Of a stretch of 64,000 nucleotides of DNA, positions 1 to 11,559 are shown one piece after another (the first letter of the stretch is position 1; each line of letters opens with the position of its first letter). Both the position numbers and the translations under genes were made by a program. The stretch comes from Dysidea avara (lineage: Eukaryota > Porifera > Demospongiae > Dictyoceratida > Dysideidae). Location: the NCBI RefSeq assembly GCF_963678975.1, contig NC_089285.1, positions 6,248,694 to 6,312,693 on the forward strand. Direction: 5' to 3'. The notes beneath the pieces were generated by a model. The model worked only from the letters and a program-made list of their open reading frames with translations, searched no databases and was not told where the DNA came from.

Positions 1-28
1 AAATAAACTATCTGAGCTTTGAGCCCTG

Positions 29-592
29 GTGACTCATTCTGATTATCATGTGATAGGTATAACAGAATCATGGTGTAATGACTCTATCAGTGACGGTGAA
101 TTGTGTTTGAAGGGTTACAATCTTTTTCATGCTGATAAAATGTCTGGAACTGGTGGTGGCGTCTTACTGTATCTGCATGAGTCTTTACCGGCCACATTGT
201 GTATTCCTTTAATGGACCTTCATGTTGATGATTCACTGTGGTGTAGTCTCAAGTTGAGGGGCAATGAACTGCTCCTTGTTGGTATTGTTTACCATTCTCC
301 ATCCTCGAGTGACGTCAATAATTGTAGATTACTATCTTCCATTAGAAGTATTAATGAACTTAACTTTTCTCAAGTTCTACTCATTGGAGATTTTAACATT
401 CCTGGCATCAATTGGGAGGACTTAGACTATGCAGGGAATGCATCATCCCTAGCTGCTGACTTACTTGATGCTACTAATGATGCTTATCTATTTCAGCATG
501 TGACTGGTTTTACTCGTCATAAAAGTGGTCAAAAATCCTCTCTTCTTGATTTAGTGTTTACTTTCGATATTAACTTCATTCAATTTGTATAA
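29..592 (+). pseudogene. LINE apurinic-type endonuclease domain (partial)
   Basis: The 187-residue frame carries the APE/exonuclease-III-like endonuclease used by non-LTR elements to nick target DNA. Visible motifs are GITESW near residue 10 (catalytic Glu), GGGVLLYL, a VYHSPSS segment, and LIGDFNIPGINW around residues 117-128 (the Asp/Asn catalytic pair). SLLDLVFT near the end is the usual close of the domain. The catalytic His block, which in this family has the form PLGSSDH, lies after the frame break at 592 as PLGSSYHD, so the Asp has become Tyr. A stop upstream at about 20-22 shows the N-terminus is also broken. Confidence 0.85.
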
Positions 593-604
593 CACCACTC
601 TCCG

Positions 605-865
605 TTGGGTTCTAGTTACCATGACTGTTTGACATGGCAGTATGAATGTTTGTTTGACAACCCAACTGCTGAGAGTCTACCGTGTACTTACAACTACTGG
701 AAAGGAAATTACTTGGCTATGTGTAAAGAATTTAATGAAATTAATTGGGACCTGTTACTCAGCAATGATACTATTGATATCAATTGGAACCTCTTTAAGG
801 AAAAGGTTACGTCTGATGTCGATAAATACGTTCCAAAAGTTGCTAAAAAAATTCCATCAAATTAA
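605..865 (+). pseudogene. LINE endonuclease-RT linker fragment
   Basis: This 86-residue stretch follows the endonuclease block after a frame break. It opens with GSSYHDCLTWQYEC, the degenerate end of the endonuclease, and continues with the acidic, tryptophan-rich linker (NYWKGNY, INWDLL, INWNLF) that sits between endonuclease and RT in CR1/Jockey-type ORF2. It ends in a stop at 863-865. About 170 bp to the next frame are degenerate linker. Confidence 0.7.
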
Positions 866-1034
866 CCTCCATAATGGTCTAGCTCACTTGCAAAAGCGAT
901 CAAGCAGAAATAGCAGTTATACTCCACATTTAAATATACTCACCAACCCTCTGACTATGCTGCATATACCATTAAAAGAAACAAAGTAAAGTCCATGGCA
1001 AGAGCTGCACAGGCTAAACATGACCAACAATTAA

Positions 1035-1961
1035 TTGATAAATTTCATGCTAATCCCAAGGCTCTGTATGGCTATGAGGGACAAATCTGGGCTAAAACCC
1101 AAAATTGGTCAAGTTGCTAAAACTGATGGTACCCTTACTGGAAATGATGGAGAAACTGCTGAAGTCCTTAACAACTTCTTCCACTCAGTGTTTACAAATG
1201 AGTGTGGTGCTACCGAAATCCTCCCTTCTAATGCTGATCAATTGTCTGACATATGTATGACAGAAATTGAGGTCTTTGAGGCACTGGCATCATTAAAACC
1301 TAATAAAGCCCCTGGACCACACAACATACATTCACAGGTACTAAAGAATTGTGCTGAAAGATTAGCTAAACCATTATTTTTATTGTTTACACAATCTATA
1401 AGTACTGGTATACTTCCTAGTGACTGGAGAAGAGTAAACATAACACCTATCTGTAAAAAGGGCTCCAAAATCAGCCCTGAAAACTACAGACCTATTAGTT
1501 TGACATCTCAGGTAATAAAGGTTCTGGAAACTTTGATTAAGTCTAAAATGATGACGTTTTTGGACGAAAATAAAGTTATTGCTAATTGCCAACATGGTTT
1601 TATTAAAAAGAAATCTTGTTTTACCAATCTTTTGATGACTCTCGTGGATTGGACTATTGCAGTTGACCAGGGCTATGGAGTTGACGTTGCCTACCTTGAT
1701 TTCAGTAAGGCGTTTGACTCAGTGCCACATCAAAGGCATCTTCAGAAGTTAGCTAGTTATGGATTTAGTGGCAGGCTGCTGTCTTGGCTTAAGGGATTCC
1801 TCTCGGATCGCTACCAGAGAGTCATTTTGAATGAGTTCTCTTCAAGTTGGTGTGCTGTGACAAGCGGTGTTCCCCAGGAATCTGCCCTGGGGCCACTATT
1901 ATTTACATTATATATTAATGACATACCGAACATCGTTCATACTGACTTGAGTCTTTGCTGA
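1035..1961 (+). pseudogene. LINE reverse transcriptase, fingers and palm
   Basis: The RT domain is clear. LKPNKAPGPHNIHSQVLK is the N-terminal RT block, PSDWRRVNITPICKKGSK and NYRPISLTS form the next blocks, and YLDFSKAFDSVPH is motif A with the first catalytic Asp. SGVPQESALGPLLF is motif B; the usual form is QGS, so Gly has become Glu. The frame ends at 1959-1961, just before the catalytic FADD box, which is present one base out of frame. The loss is therefore recent or simple. It belongs to the LINE spanning 1-2912. Confidence 0.9.
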
Positions 1962-2824
1962 CGATTCTAAGGTCTATACAGTTATTAAGACCCTTGAGGA
2001 TACCCACAAGCTACAGGCAGACCTTGACAGTATTCAAAACTGGTGTCATATATGGTTGTCAAGACTAAATTTACAGAAATGTAAAGATATGCATGTGGGA
2101 TATTCTCACATTGTTGCTGAATATGTTCTGTGTGACAATTCTGGTGAACATATTAAGCTGACAGAAGTTGACCAAGAGAAAGATATTGGGGTCTGGATTA
2201 CCAGTGACCTTAAATCATCTCTGCATTGTTCTAAGGCAGTGGCATCTGCTATGAGAGTTCTCTCCATGATTAGAAGGACATTTGCCAACATTTCAAAAGA
2301 CCTATTTGTGTTTCTTTATAAGACATATGTTAGGCCGCACTTGGAATACTGTGCATCTATATGGAGTCCCAGTCTTGCTAAAGATATTGACGTATTGGAG
2401 AAAGTCCAAAAGCGGGCTACAAAGATGGTTAGGGGCCTTGGACACTTGCCATATGAACAGAGGTTAAAGTCTTTAGATTTTTACACTTTATTTCGTCGAC
2501 GCCAACGTGGTGACCTCATTGAGATCTTCAAGATACTGAATGGGTATTATCAAGAATTAATAACTCTGGGTATTATGAGATAGACCCTACAAAGTTGTTT
2601 ACTTTAACTGATGTCAGCAACACTAGAGGTCATCACATGTAGCTTTTTAAATCTCACACCAGACTGAATGTTCGATCTAACTTTTTTACCCAACGTATCA
2701 TTAACAGCTGGATTAGTTTACCTCAGGAAGTAGTCTCAGCTCATACTATCGCTTCCTTCAAGTTGGAGTTAGACGACTATTGGTCTAGTTCAGGATATGG
2801 ATATGAACAAAGGCTTACAGCCTA
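1962..2824 (+). pseudogene. LINE reverse transcriptase, catalytic FADD box and C-terminus
   Basis: Directly after the stop at 1961 the shifted frame reads LFADDSKVY, the RT motif C with both Asp residues intact. The frame from 2056 holds DIGVWITSDLKSS (RT motif D/E region), FLYKTYVRPHLEYCASIW, LEKVQKRATKMVRGL and FYTLFRRRQRGDLIEIFKIL, the thumb and C-terminal blocks typical of CR1/Jockey elements. After a further break near 2581 the tail continues as NTRGHHM, NFFTQRIINSWISLPQEVV and a terminal WSSSGYGYEQR block ending with a stop at about 2824. Confidence 0.85.
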
Positions 2825-2860
2825 ACTCTACATAATTGTTTGTACTGTGTGTATATCCAT

Positions 2861-5023
2861 AATATGAAATGCGGTAAAATTACGTCATTAATAATGAATG
2901 AAATAAATAAATAAATGTTTGAGAAAACTATGAGACCTAGAGACATGAACTAAGTGGGGATAGATTCGCCTGTGAATGAAGGCACAACCGTATAATAAGT
3001 ACGCCTGTTCGTGCTGATGACTTTACCGTACGTGTAATTCTATATAACGCCCAGCACCACACCCTTGTTTAATTACAGATTTCTCGAAGGAGAAGATTAG
3101 TAAACATCCGCGAAGTGACTACAGCAGAGCCAAAGGCCACCTTACACGTAAACAACAACATTACAAGTATGTTTAAATGTTTGTAACTGTGTATTTTGTG
3201 TGCAGGATATGCACTCCAGGCGTCATGCAGTGAACTACCAGCTGATGACCAGTTGGGATACCAGCTGATGCGCTGGTAAACAACCAGCTGGAACAACAAG
3301 GTAATGAGTAATGTAATACTTGTACCAGTAGTTGTATTATACATCTTCATTATTCCTAGCGGCTGGAATTATTTTCCACTCGGTATAACTACTACTCTAC
3401 TGTGAGTCTGTAATAGCTAAACAAAAAGCCGATGCAGTACTGCATATACAACAATGTGTAACTATCTCCTGTATGTTGTGCATGGCTGTATGCATAATAT
3501 TATAGACTGTTATCACTGTGCCAATGCCACACCGCTGATGTACTGGCACATCACCAGTGGCCTCTAGTTACAACAGAGTCTGTTGTGCCATATTGGCTTG
3601 ATTGGGATCAATTGCTAATTGTGCCTTCACCATGTCCCTTGTTCTACATAGCCTCACTTCACTGCTGAGTCATCTTCAGAGACACGTCACACCTACAATA
3701 TAAACTTTCAATATAGCTAACTTAACTTGGTTTTTGTGTAGGTTGTGTTTTAGTATTGTGGTTTTCTGATGCCAGTTAAACTCCCTTGCCTGTGTACGTA
3801 TGCATATGTATCATTTCCACCAGTATACACACTGCTCTGAGTGCTGCCTATGGCACTGTTTATACTTGCCCAATGGGTATGTTGCAACGTTGGTGAATGT
3901 ACTTGGTTGTATGTGATGCGGTCCTAGTTATACAACCAAGTACTAAGAATAATACGAAATGCGGTAAAATTATGTCATTAATAATGAAGGAAATAAATAA
4001 ATAATAAATAATGTTTGAGAAAACTACGAGGCCTAGAGACATGAACTAAGCGGGGATAGATTCGCCTGTGAATGAAGGCACAACCGTATAATAAGTACGC
4101 ATGTTCGTGCTGATGACTTTACCGTACGTGTAATTCTATATAACGCCCGGCACCACACCCTTGTTTAATTACAGATTGCTTGAAGGAGAAGATTAGTAAA
4201 CATCCTGGAGAGGCCAGGCGCCACTTTACTGGTACACAACAACATTACAAGTATGTTTAAATGTTTGTAACTGTGTATTTTGTGCGCAGGATATGCGCTC
4301 CAGGCGTCATGCAGTGAGCAACCAGCAGATGACCAGTTGGGATACCAGCTGATACGTTCATAAACAACCAGCTGGAACAACAAGGTAATGAGTAATGTAA
4401 TACTTGTACCGGTAATTGTATTATACATCTTCATCCTCCATTTGGCTTGCTAGCGGCTGGAATTATTTTCCAATCGGCTTAACTTCTACTCTACTGTGAG
4501 TCTGTAATAGCTCAAGAAGCCGATGCAGTGCTGCATATACAACAATGTGTAACTATCTCCTGTATGTTGTGCATGGCTGTATGTATAATATTATAGACTG
4601 TAATCACTGTGCCAATGCCACACTGCTGATATACTGGTACATCACCAGTGGCCTCTAGTTACAACAGAGTCTGTTGTGCCATATTGGCTTGATTGAGATC
4701 AATTGCTAATTGTGCGCCTTCATCATATCCCTTATTCTGCATAGCCTCACTTCACTGCTGAGTCATCTTAAGAGACACGTCACACCTACAATATATAGTT
4801 ACTTTCAATATATCTAACTTAACTTGGTTTTTGTGTAGGTTGTGTTTTAGTATTGTGGTTTTCTGATGCCAGTTAAACTCCCTTGCCTGTGTACGTATGC
4901 ATATGCATCATTTCCACCGGTACACGCACACTGTTCTGAGTGCTGCCTATGGCACTGTTTATACTTGCCCAATGGGTAGGTTGCAACGTTGGTGTATGTA
5001 CTTGGTTGTATGTGACGCGGTCC

Positions 5024-5027
<4 letters not shown>
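2861..5027. repeat. Tandem duplication, unit about 1,090 bp, two copies
   Basis: Bases 2861-3950 and 3951-5027 are two direct copies with point differences and small indels. Shared landmarks are AATATGAAATGCGG/AATACGAAATGCGG (2861, 3951), the AATAAATAAATAA tail, GTTTGAGAAAACTA and CGGTCCTAGT. The unit starts inside the LINE 3' end, so LINE tail plus flanking DNA was duplicated together. No protein-coding frame is convincing in either copy; minus-strand frames at 3069-3350 and 4165-4434 are conserved only because the DNA is duplicated. Confidence 0.9.

Positions 5028-5053
<26 letters not shown>
5026..5053. repeat. (TAA)n microsatellite
   Basis: About nine TAA units sit exactly at the end of the second tandem-duplication copy. 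The run accounts for the poly-Leu in a minus-strand frame here. Confidence 0.95.
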
Positions 5054-5054
<1 letters not shown>

Positions 5055-5239
5055 TTGGAAGGACTACATGAGTTTTCGTACCCAAGAAAGAAGTCACACA
5101 GGTTCGTGGTAAAGTTTCTGTTAACATTACATACATACCCTTTTTGCACCACTTTAGTGACAGTGACGTCTTCAACGTACACTGCTGAAGATATATGAAT
5201 TCATGCTGTCAGCTGTTAGTGTGGAATGGATCAAATAAT

Positions 5240-5991
5240 GTTAACATGTAACGACAACTATTTAGGTAAACAAATACACTACAGTAACACAATATCAACT
5301 TACCAGCTGAATATCCAAATCACAATCATCATCATGTGTGTAGTTATACACAATCACATAAAGTAAAAGAAAAATAGTTAAATGTATTGGCTATAATCTT
5401 ACATTAATGTTAACATGTAACGACAACTATTTAGGTAAACAAATACACTATAGTAACACAATATCAACTTACGAACTGAATATCCAAATCACAATCATCA
5501 TCATGTGTGTAGTTATACACAATCACACATAAAGTAAAATAAAAATAGTTAAATGTATTGGCTACATATAATCTTACGTTAATGTTAACATGTAACGACA
5601 ACTATTTAGGTAAACAAATACACTATAGTAACACAATATCAACTTACCAGCTGAATATCCAAATCACAATCATCATCATGTGTGTAGTTATACACAATCA
5701 CATAAAGTAAAAGAAAAATAGTTAAATGTATTGGCTACATATAATCTTACGTTAATGTTAACATGTAACGACAACTATTTAGGAAAACAAATACACTATA
5801 GTAACACAATATCAACTTACGAGCTGAATATCCAAATCACAATCATCATCATGTGTGTATAGTTATACGCAATCACATAAAGTAAAAGAAAAATAGTTAA
5901 ATGTATTGGCTATAATCTTACGTTAATGTTAACATGTAACGACAACTATTTAGGTAAACAAATACACTATAGTAACACAATATCAACTTAA
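5240..5991. repeat. Satellite-like tandem array, about 169-181-bp units (array A)
   Basis: Units begin with GTTAACATGTAACGACAACT at about 5240, 5409, 5584, 5757 and 5938. The last is truncated and runs into ATATCAACTTAAAAATCACG. Each unit also contains CAATCATCATCATGTGTGTA and GTAGTTATACACAATCACAT. The same array recurs at 25727-26370 in front of the same downstream sequence, so the array is part of a repeat family and not an isolated satellite. Confidence 0.95.
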
Positions 5992-8218
5992 AAATCACGA
6001 ACATCAGTATGTTTGAACGCATTAGATTCTGCATCTCGATTAGCCCAGCAGCCTATGACTCGGTCAGTGATACAATCACAGTATAAGACTCACCTGTGGT
6101 GGTCCAGATAACACATGAGTGAACAGTTTGTATCAATGTTGACAAAAGGAGCGTACAACAAGGTTACTCTTCAGAAATAAAAGTGGTTTCATGGGTGTTT
6201 TATTCAGATTTGAATTTCTAACAATGAGCCTCTCCTCATAAATCTTTCTGGTAAAAATCTAGGCATGTAGTAGAGGAGCAAGATCAGGCAGTTCACCTGT
6301 ATCATAGTTCCATACACTACAGTATTAATGTCTATTAGGGATTATGTTCTTCTGGACAGAAATATCACCCACAAATCAGCTTCACAATACCTTCCTGGCA
6401 CCTTGGCAGTATTGGTATAACCAGCCAAAAGTGCTTTCAATAAATTACGACCCTAAATGCTTCCAATGTATTGTTACAATTATTCAATGAATTTTTCTAC
6501 TGACTAACTGCCTTCCTGACTTCAGACAAGTGTAACTTGATAACATCATGGACTTACCTTTGTACTCCTTTGTGTCTCATTTCTTTAACTGACTACCCAA
6601 AGTGTCAATTTCGTGATAGCGTCTGATGGCCTCTCTATGTTTGCAAATAAAAAAAGTCCGTACCTTCTGTGGTGAATGGATTGATTGTAGAAGAGGTTCT
6701 TCTACTGCTCTTCATTTGTAAAGCTGTGTAACAGGCTGAAAATAAGTGTAATGACCACTTCACATTTGAGTCAGTACTGCATAGCAGAAAATTTTCAAAC
6801 AATTCAAAAATAACAATGTATTGTTGGAAAAGTTTTTTTTTGTAATTTATCAGAATTAGCTAGTTAGAGGATCTATATTATACCCACATCTTAAAAGTGC
6901 ATGACAATCAAATGAAAATGTAGCTATAAACCAAGTTTGAGTGCATGTTTTCTACTTTTATCAGTTAACTATAGGCAATGCCGGGGCAACTGGAATTAAG
7001 GGTGAACACGATGTAAGCTATACCATGAGTGACACCATGAGTCTTGAAGCCTAAGAGCTCGAGAAAATCTTTATCCTAGCCTGAGTGAAATGATAGCAAA
7101 TACGTATCTAGGAGGCTGAAAAATGCTAACTACTGAATCATGACTTCATCTGTAGGCCACTCAGTGGATTAAGACCATACAAACCCTGCCAAACAACATG
7201 GTTCATGCCAAGAGGTAGCTATAGACGTAATTCTACCAAAGCCACATGGTTCTTTATACGAATAACTATGCTGAACAATCAAAGCAGCAAATTCTACTGT
7301 AGTTACGTGATCAACACAATCATTGCTAGCTTCCTCCAGTTAACTTTATAAATCTTTCTACGTAGTTAATTATCTACAGTACAAGGTACTCTAGAGGAAC
7401 TGTTTCAAAAAAATTTTCAAACTTACAATCAAGTTTGAACATTTAACCTTTCAAATTTTTCCCTCTATACGGTAATTGACAGTTTAGGCATGCATCTGGA
7501 CAAAAACATTACCTCAATTCTTTCTCTTGATGCAGTATGCGTGGGTTCACCTGTCATCATACAGTATGATAGTACTGTATAGTAGGGACCACAAAGGAGT
7601 GGCTGTGGCCCATGAAACAACATCACCCAAACACTAGCCTCACTTTTCCCCGACGATGATGAGACAGTATTGGTTAGGTAAAACTACACGTCTTCAGATC
7701 AACTCAAACTGCTTTCAACAAGTTGCTACAGAATTTTTTAATTAAATGAGATTTCTACTGACTGACTGACTGATGCCTTTAGACAAGCGTAACTCGATAA
7801 CAGCTAGGACTACGGGCTTGATATTTTTGCTGTTCGACATTCCTTCACCCCAAGAGGTGTCTTTTGGCATACTGCAGTATGTACAATGCCTTCTTCATGG
7901 ACTTACCAGTGTACTCCTTTGTGTCCCATTCATCTATGCTGACAGCACAAGTGTCGATTGACAGTAGTACGTGATGGCTTCCCTTCGTAACGAACATCGC
8001 CTGTATTTTTCATAGTGGCTATTTTGATTGCATAGGTGCTTTTCAAACAGTTCTTGATTCGTAATGCTGTGAAACAGGTCTAACACAGCTGACAACGAAG
8101 TGCAATGGATACTTCACTTTTCAGGCGATAATGATAGCTGGGGCACACAGTGCCATTTCTTTCGCATAATACGTGGGTTTACCAGTCATAATACTATTAT
8201 TTACAAAAAAGTTAACAA

Positions 8219-8512
8219 ACAAGTACACAAAAATTTGGAATTTTCAACTAGAGTAGGGATCGTAGCACATCAATAAAAAGTACTGAAACAAGTTGGAGTA
8301 GCACATGATATTAAATCACAGTAAAACAATAAGTGTTACATCACTACTGCGCATTTCCATTATGGTATCTTGAACACAGTAGGGACATAACACTTCTTAT
8401 TGTTTTACTGTGATTTAATATCATGGACTACTCCAGCTTGTTTCAGTACTTTTTATCGATGTGCTATGGTCCCTACTCTAGTTGAAAATTCCAATTTTTT
8501 GTGTGCACTTGT
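8219..8512. mobile_element. Palindromic MITE with ~120-bp arms (copy in repeat A)
   Basis: The arms open with ACAAGTACAC and close with a degenerate complement. They contain GGAATTTTCAACTAGAGTAG and its complement, then a block that includes AAATCACAGTAAAACAATAA and its complement, around a ~45-bp centre. The same element occurs at 28590-28888, as a half copy at 42684-42840, and split at 62797-63383. Confidence 0.9.
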
Positions 8513-9153
8513 AATTATAACAGTAGACAATTAAGTACAGGGAAAATTAGGATTTTTAAGTTGGATTAGGGATCACAGAACATGACTCAATTAGGGATTA
8601 AATGTCCATTAGCTATAGTATATCTGGTGTCAGAGTAGGTGCGACCAGTGAGGCCACAGCCTTGCCACAAATAAAAAATACTTTTAAATTTGATGAAGCT
8701 AAACTAAAAGTAGTTAACATGTAATACTTGGCATTTATTCAACGGTAACAATGGACAGAAACAACACTTATCTAACCTGTCTTTCACTCAGAACAGCTTC
8801 ACATTGACTTTGTCTCTATTAAGTGCCTCTAAAAATAATGTACGTTATACTAGCTAGCTTTGGCTTTGTTTCTCTGTTTTGGAAACAGTTTATCTCATAA
8901 TTAATAAACTCAAATGATAGTTAAATAGTATTATGGAAGTGCTTTTGGCCAGTCTCTGGTTCTATCATTAATTTTAAGCTTTCTCACACTCGCAGGTCCA
9001 TAGTGGGATGGCATTCACAAAATAGAATAACACTTGTCAAGTAGCTAACTAGCATCTTGCACACACTCAAAGAATGCCTCCAAATAGCATCTCAAGATGT
9101 GCAATTTTACCGGGGGCATGACCACAGACTGAGCCTAACTACTTTACATTAGG

Positions 9154-9776
9154 TTAAATATCACTACAGATAGTGGTACGATCAACAATAGAATGAAGAA
9201 TTGACAGCAAATAGCGTCCAGACCTCACAACTAGTGAAATAAATGCACTTCCTGCCTTCTCCACTATAGCCAGGTTCTTCGTATTCTTTGCCACCTCTCC
9301 GGTTGCAGCAGCTACCCCAGCACAGGAAGCGGCGAAAGAAATACGAGCAGGCTGAGTAGCACTGTGTATAAAGACATCGACATCAGCAAGACGACCAAGT
9401 TGACAATCAGGATGAAGTATACCTTCTGGCTGGCACACATGTGGTGACAAACGGGCAAGATGGTTCCACATATGCCTAACTGTAACATATAAACTGGATG
9501 ACCAGATGTGCATCAGTTCATCACAAGGAAAACTGGACAGCGCCATTATGAAGCAATACATTACATAGTCAATATGTATTTCATGAGTAGCCTGTTTAAA
9601 TGTTTGCCACGGAATTGTGCCATTGGTGCTTTTACCTGTTGGATAACCATAAACCCGGTGTTCTGACCATAACAATGTATAATAACTAACTCTGCAATGA
9701 TTTTACAGGCTGTGAAATGATTTGTGACTGCAGCCCATCTATCAAGGGGGTTTATGAACATCTTATGGCTAGGCAT
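9154..9776 (-). pseudogene. Conserved unidentified ORF of the satellite-headed repeat (copy A)
   Basis: Two overlapping minus-strand frames (from 9776 and from 9675) join through a frameshift into one protein-like region. It begins MPSHKMFINPLDRW and VTNHFTACKIIAEL, then reads PWQTFKQATHEIHIDYVM, SFPCDELMHIWSSSLYVTVR, HMWNHLARLSPHV and GRLADVDVFI, and ends with AGVAAATGEVAKNTKNLAIV. Copy B (30377-30921) keeps the same frame with mostly conservative changes, which argues that an ancestor was coding. I do not recognise the family. It is probably a product of the repeat itself (replication or transposition function is inference only). No membrane segment or zinc-binding pattern stands out. Confidence 0.55.
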
Positions 9777-10065
9777 TGCTTTATTGTAAGTTACTTGTAA
9801 CAGCGTTCAGATTACTAGTGATTTATGGTTAAAAGCACATCTATGTTGCCCTTGCAATCAAGAAACCATATGGAAAGTTACAACATGAAATCAGCTAAGT
9901 TACATTATACCGTATCGCCATTAGTAGGTAGTTTGTGAAATGGCATTGTTACACACTGAACTTGACAGGGGTAGCTACTAGGATTGTTAGGTTACAACAA
10001 AGCAGACTCATAGTTAACAGCAAGTTCTCTACACATTATAGATTCATGTGTGTAGGCCACCACAC

Positions 10066-11159
10066 TGAAAAGCTCCAACTATGTTATGAAATGCATGGAA
10101 AATCGAGTCTGTTAGATGATTCCTCGGTTACTTCAGGTTAGCATTTGTGTGTTGTTGTAAAGGAGACGTATACTGTACATATATTAGAAACCTGAGCAAT
10201 GGTTAGTATTTGGCAAATCTGTTGATCAGTCTCCTGTGCAAGGGGTTGGTTGAAATTTCGAAATTGAACTTCCTAAGTTTAGGTCTTCTATTCGCAATTC
10301 TCTGGAACTACAGAACATATTGATAAGCAGTAAAAGAAAAGTTCAATTTTTATGCACAAAGGCTTTTGTAGTTTAGCATTTGCAGACTACTTTTTTCTGT
10401 CATGGTATACTTACTAATATATCATTAGAGAGTTAATTTGTGAACACATGTATTCAGCCTGTTTTTTATTGCTTACATGTACATAGAGATTGATCTCACA
10501 AAAGTATCTGCTGCCTGTTGGTATAATCAAAAATATCTACTATAGTTTGTACAAGTTGAGCTGCAGGGGGCGTAGCCAGGAATATTTGGAACAAGGTTCG
10601 AATTTTGAAGTGGAATATGTGGGAAATTCCCAGAATATTCCCCCACAGCCAGTTTCTAGACAAAAATTATGCTCTGCCCGGCTGCCTTTAGGTAAAAGCA
10701 TTAAAATTAGCTCTGTGTGCATCAAATCCTACACTGCTGTTTATGCGACTTATGAATACTATAATCCTACGTATTATTAATGAAACTAGCTAACCTTCAC
10801 TTCCGGACAGCGTACTGATTCCCAACTTAATCTTCTAGCACACCGCCCTTCTCCAGGATCCACTCCTGAGCTCCTTTTGTTGGCAAAGCGTTATTCCAAG
10901 TACAACTTTAACATCACTCTTGGATTTCTCTCAACTCGTCATTAGACTGGCATACTTGTACTGCAGTGTAATTGTGGGAATTGGTTGCGTCAAAACTCTC
11001 AACAATTCTCTATATTGTTATCCTGGTTTTCTCTACTGTTTGTACACAATAATGTTGTTGTAGTGTGGTAAAAAGGAGAATGGTACCACCGAAGGACAGT
11101 TAGTAATTTCCCCTTCATTGCGACTATGGTTCTCATTATTTAGAATTCTAAAGCAAGAT
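10066..11159. other. Non-coding interval with repeat fragments
   Basis: Downstream of copy A the homology to copy B stops abruptly at about 10065. Apart from the GGGGCGTAGCC-type fragment (10566-10900) I see no gene. The frame at 10490-10780 runs through that fragment and is not conserved in its relatives. Confidence 0.6.
10566..10900 (+). mobile_element. Non-autonomous TIR element fragment, GGGGCGTAGCCAGG family
   Basis: The left terminus GGGGGCGTAGCCAGG is followed by sequence matching 47517-47780: AGCCAGTTT, a CCTTTAGG/CCCTTAGG block, CTCTGTGTG and CACTTCCGGACAGC. Its own right end is not clear. A related right half lies at 20430-20775, and a matching GTGTGGCTACGCCTC end is seen at about 12520. 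Confidence 0.65.
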
Positions 11160-11550
11160 GGTGTCCAAACGAGATAGAGAAACTGACGGAACACCTAAGG
11201 AAATACGTCAAACCAGTGTGTCACTTGTTCAAAGAATGCTGCAAAAGAGCTAGAGCCTTGAATGTGAGTTTTGCAATCTCAAGGAACATCAAAATGTTAT
11301 GAAATTAGAAGCTGTGCAACTTCGTGCTGCCCATTGGGTGGCTGGCAGCTGTTTTAACAGAAATACTTTTAAATGGTCCAAACCATCACTGGAATGCCGT
11401 AGCCACCTGAACTGGCCTGAGCTGTCTATCCCCTGTCAGTACTTGTCTATGTTAACAGTACATGATATCTTACATGAACATATTGCTCTGAAAATTGGTG
11501 ATTATTTTTCTTTTACTTCAACCAGTGGTATAGTCAGACTTTTATGTTGA
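11160..11550 (+). pseudogene. LINE reverse transcriptase C-terminal fragment
   Basis: The frame 11299-11550 reads LEAVQLRAAHWVAGSCFNR, then WSKPSLECRSHLNWPELS, QYLSMLTVHDILHEHIAL and a YFSF ending. This is the thumb/C-terminal block of CR1/Jockey-like RTs (LEAVQRRAARW...L.W..L..RR...L...YKI). The upstream stretch from 11160 is degenerate RT from the same element. It is a 5'-truncated relic, distinct in sequence from both larger LINEs in this window. Confidence 0.75.
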
Positions 11551-11559
11551 CCAGGGCTA

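Larger units (their letters stand above)
1..2912 (+). mobile_element. Non-LTR retrotransposon (LINE, CR1/Jockey-like), 5'-truncated and frameshifted
   Basis: A LINE of the endonuclease plus reverse-transcriptase type runs from the window edge to a short AATAAATAAATAAAT tail at about 2898-2912. The order is APE-type endonuclease, linker, RT palm and thumb, then the conserved C-terminal region, all on the plus strand. Reading frame is lost at several points (near 592, 865-1035, about 1950 and about 2580), so the copy is dead. No ORF1 is visible because the window starts inside the endonuclease. I name the CR1/Jockey group from motif style only; a phylogeny would be needed to fix the clade. Confidence 0.9.
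5992..10065. repeat. Long interspersed repeat, copy A (downstream of array A)
   Basis: This 4.1-kb block is collinear with 26371-31215 (copy B), from CACGAACATCAGTATGTTTG to the shared GTAGGCCACCACACTGAAA. A reverse partial copy lies at 62797-64000. Copy A lacks the 783-bp element found in copy B at 28994-29776. It contains a palindromic MITE and a conserved minus-strand frame (9154-9776). The small plus-strand frame 7773-7961 is conserved in all three copies but is not a recognisable protein. I cannot assign the family. The satellite-plus-body structure could suit a large DNA transposon or a Helitron-like element, but no diagnostic domain is visible. Confidence 0.85.

Noticed and set aside
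2105-2291. Minus-strand 61-residue frame (and other frames opposite LINE RT)
   Set aside because: Shadow of the plus-strand RT coding sequence.
4847-5182. 111-residue minus-strand frame with a poly-Leu core that looks like a signal or membrane segment
   Set aside because: The poly-Leu is the TAA microsatellite read in reverse, and the frame is not kept in the first tandem copy.
5240-5991. Regular repeats that might be read as a CRISPR array
   Set aside because: Units are ~170 bp and repeat along their whole length with no unique spacers; the context is animal DNA.
10590-10605. GGTTCGAATTT, a B-box-like tRNA/SINE promoter word (also at 47548)
   Set aside because: No A box at the right distance and no cloverleaf; the surrounding sequence is a TIR element.
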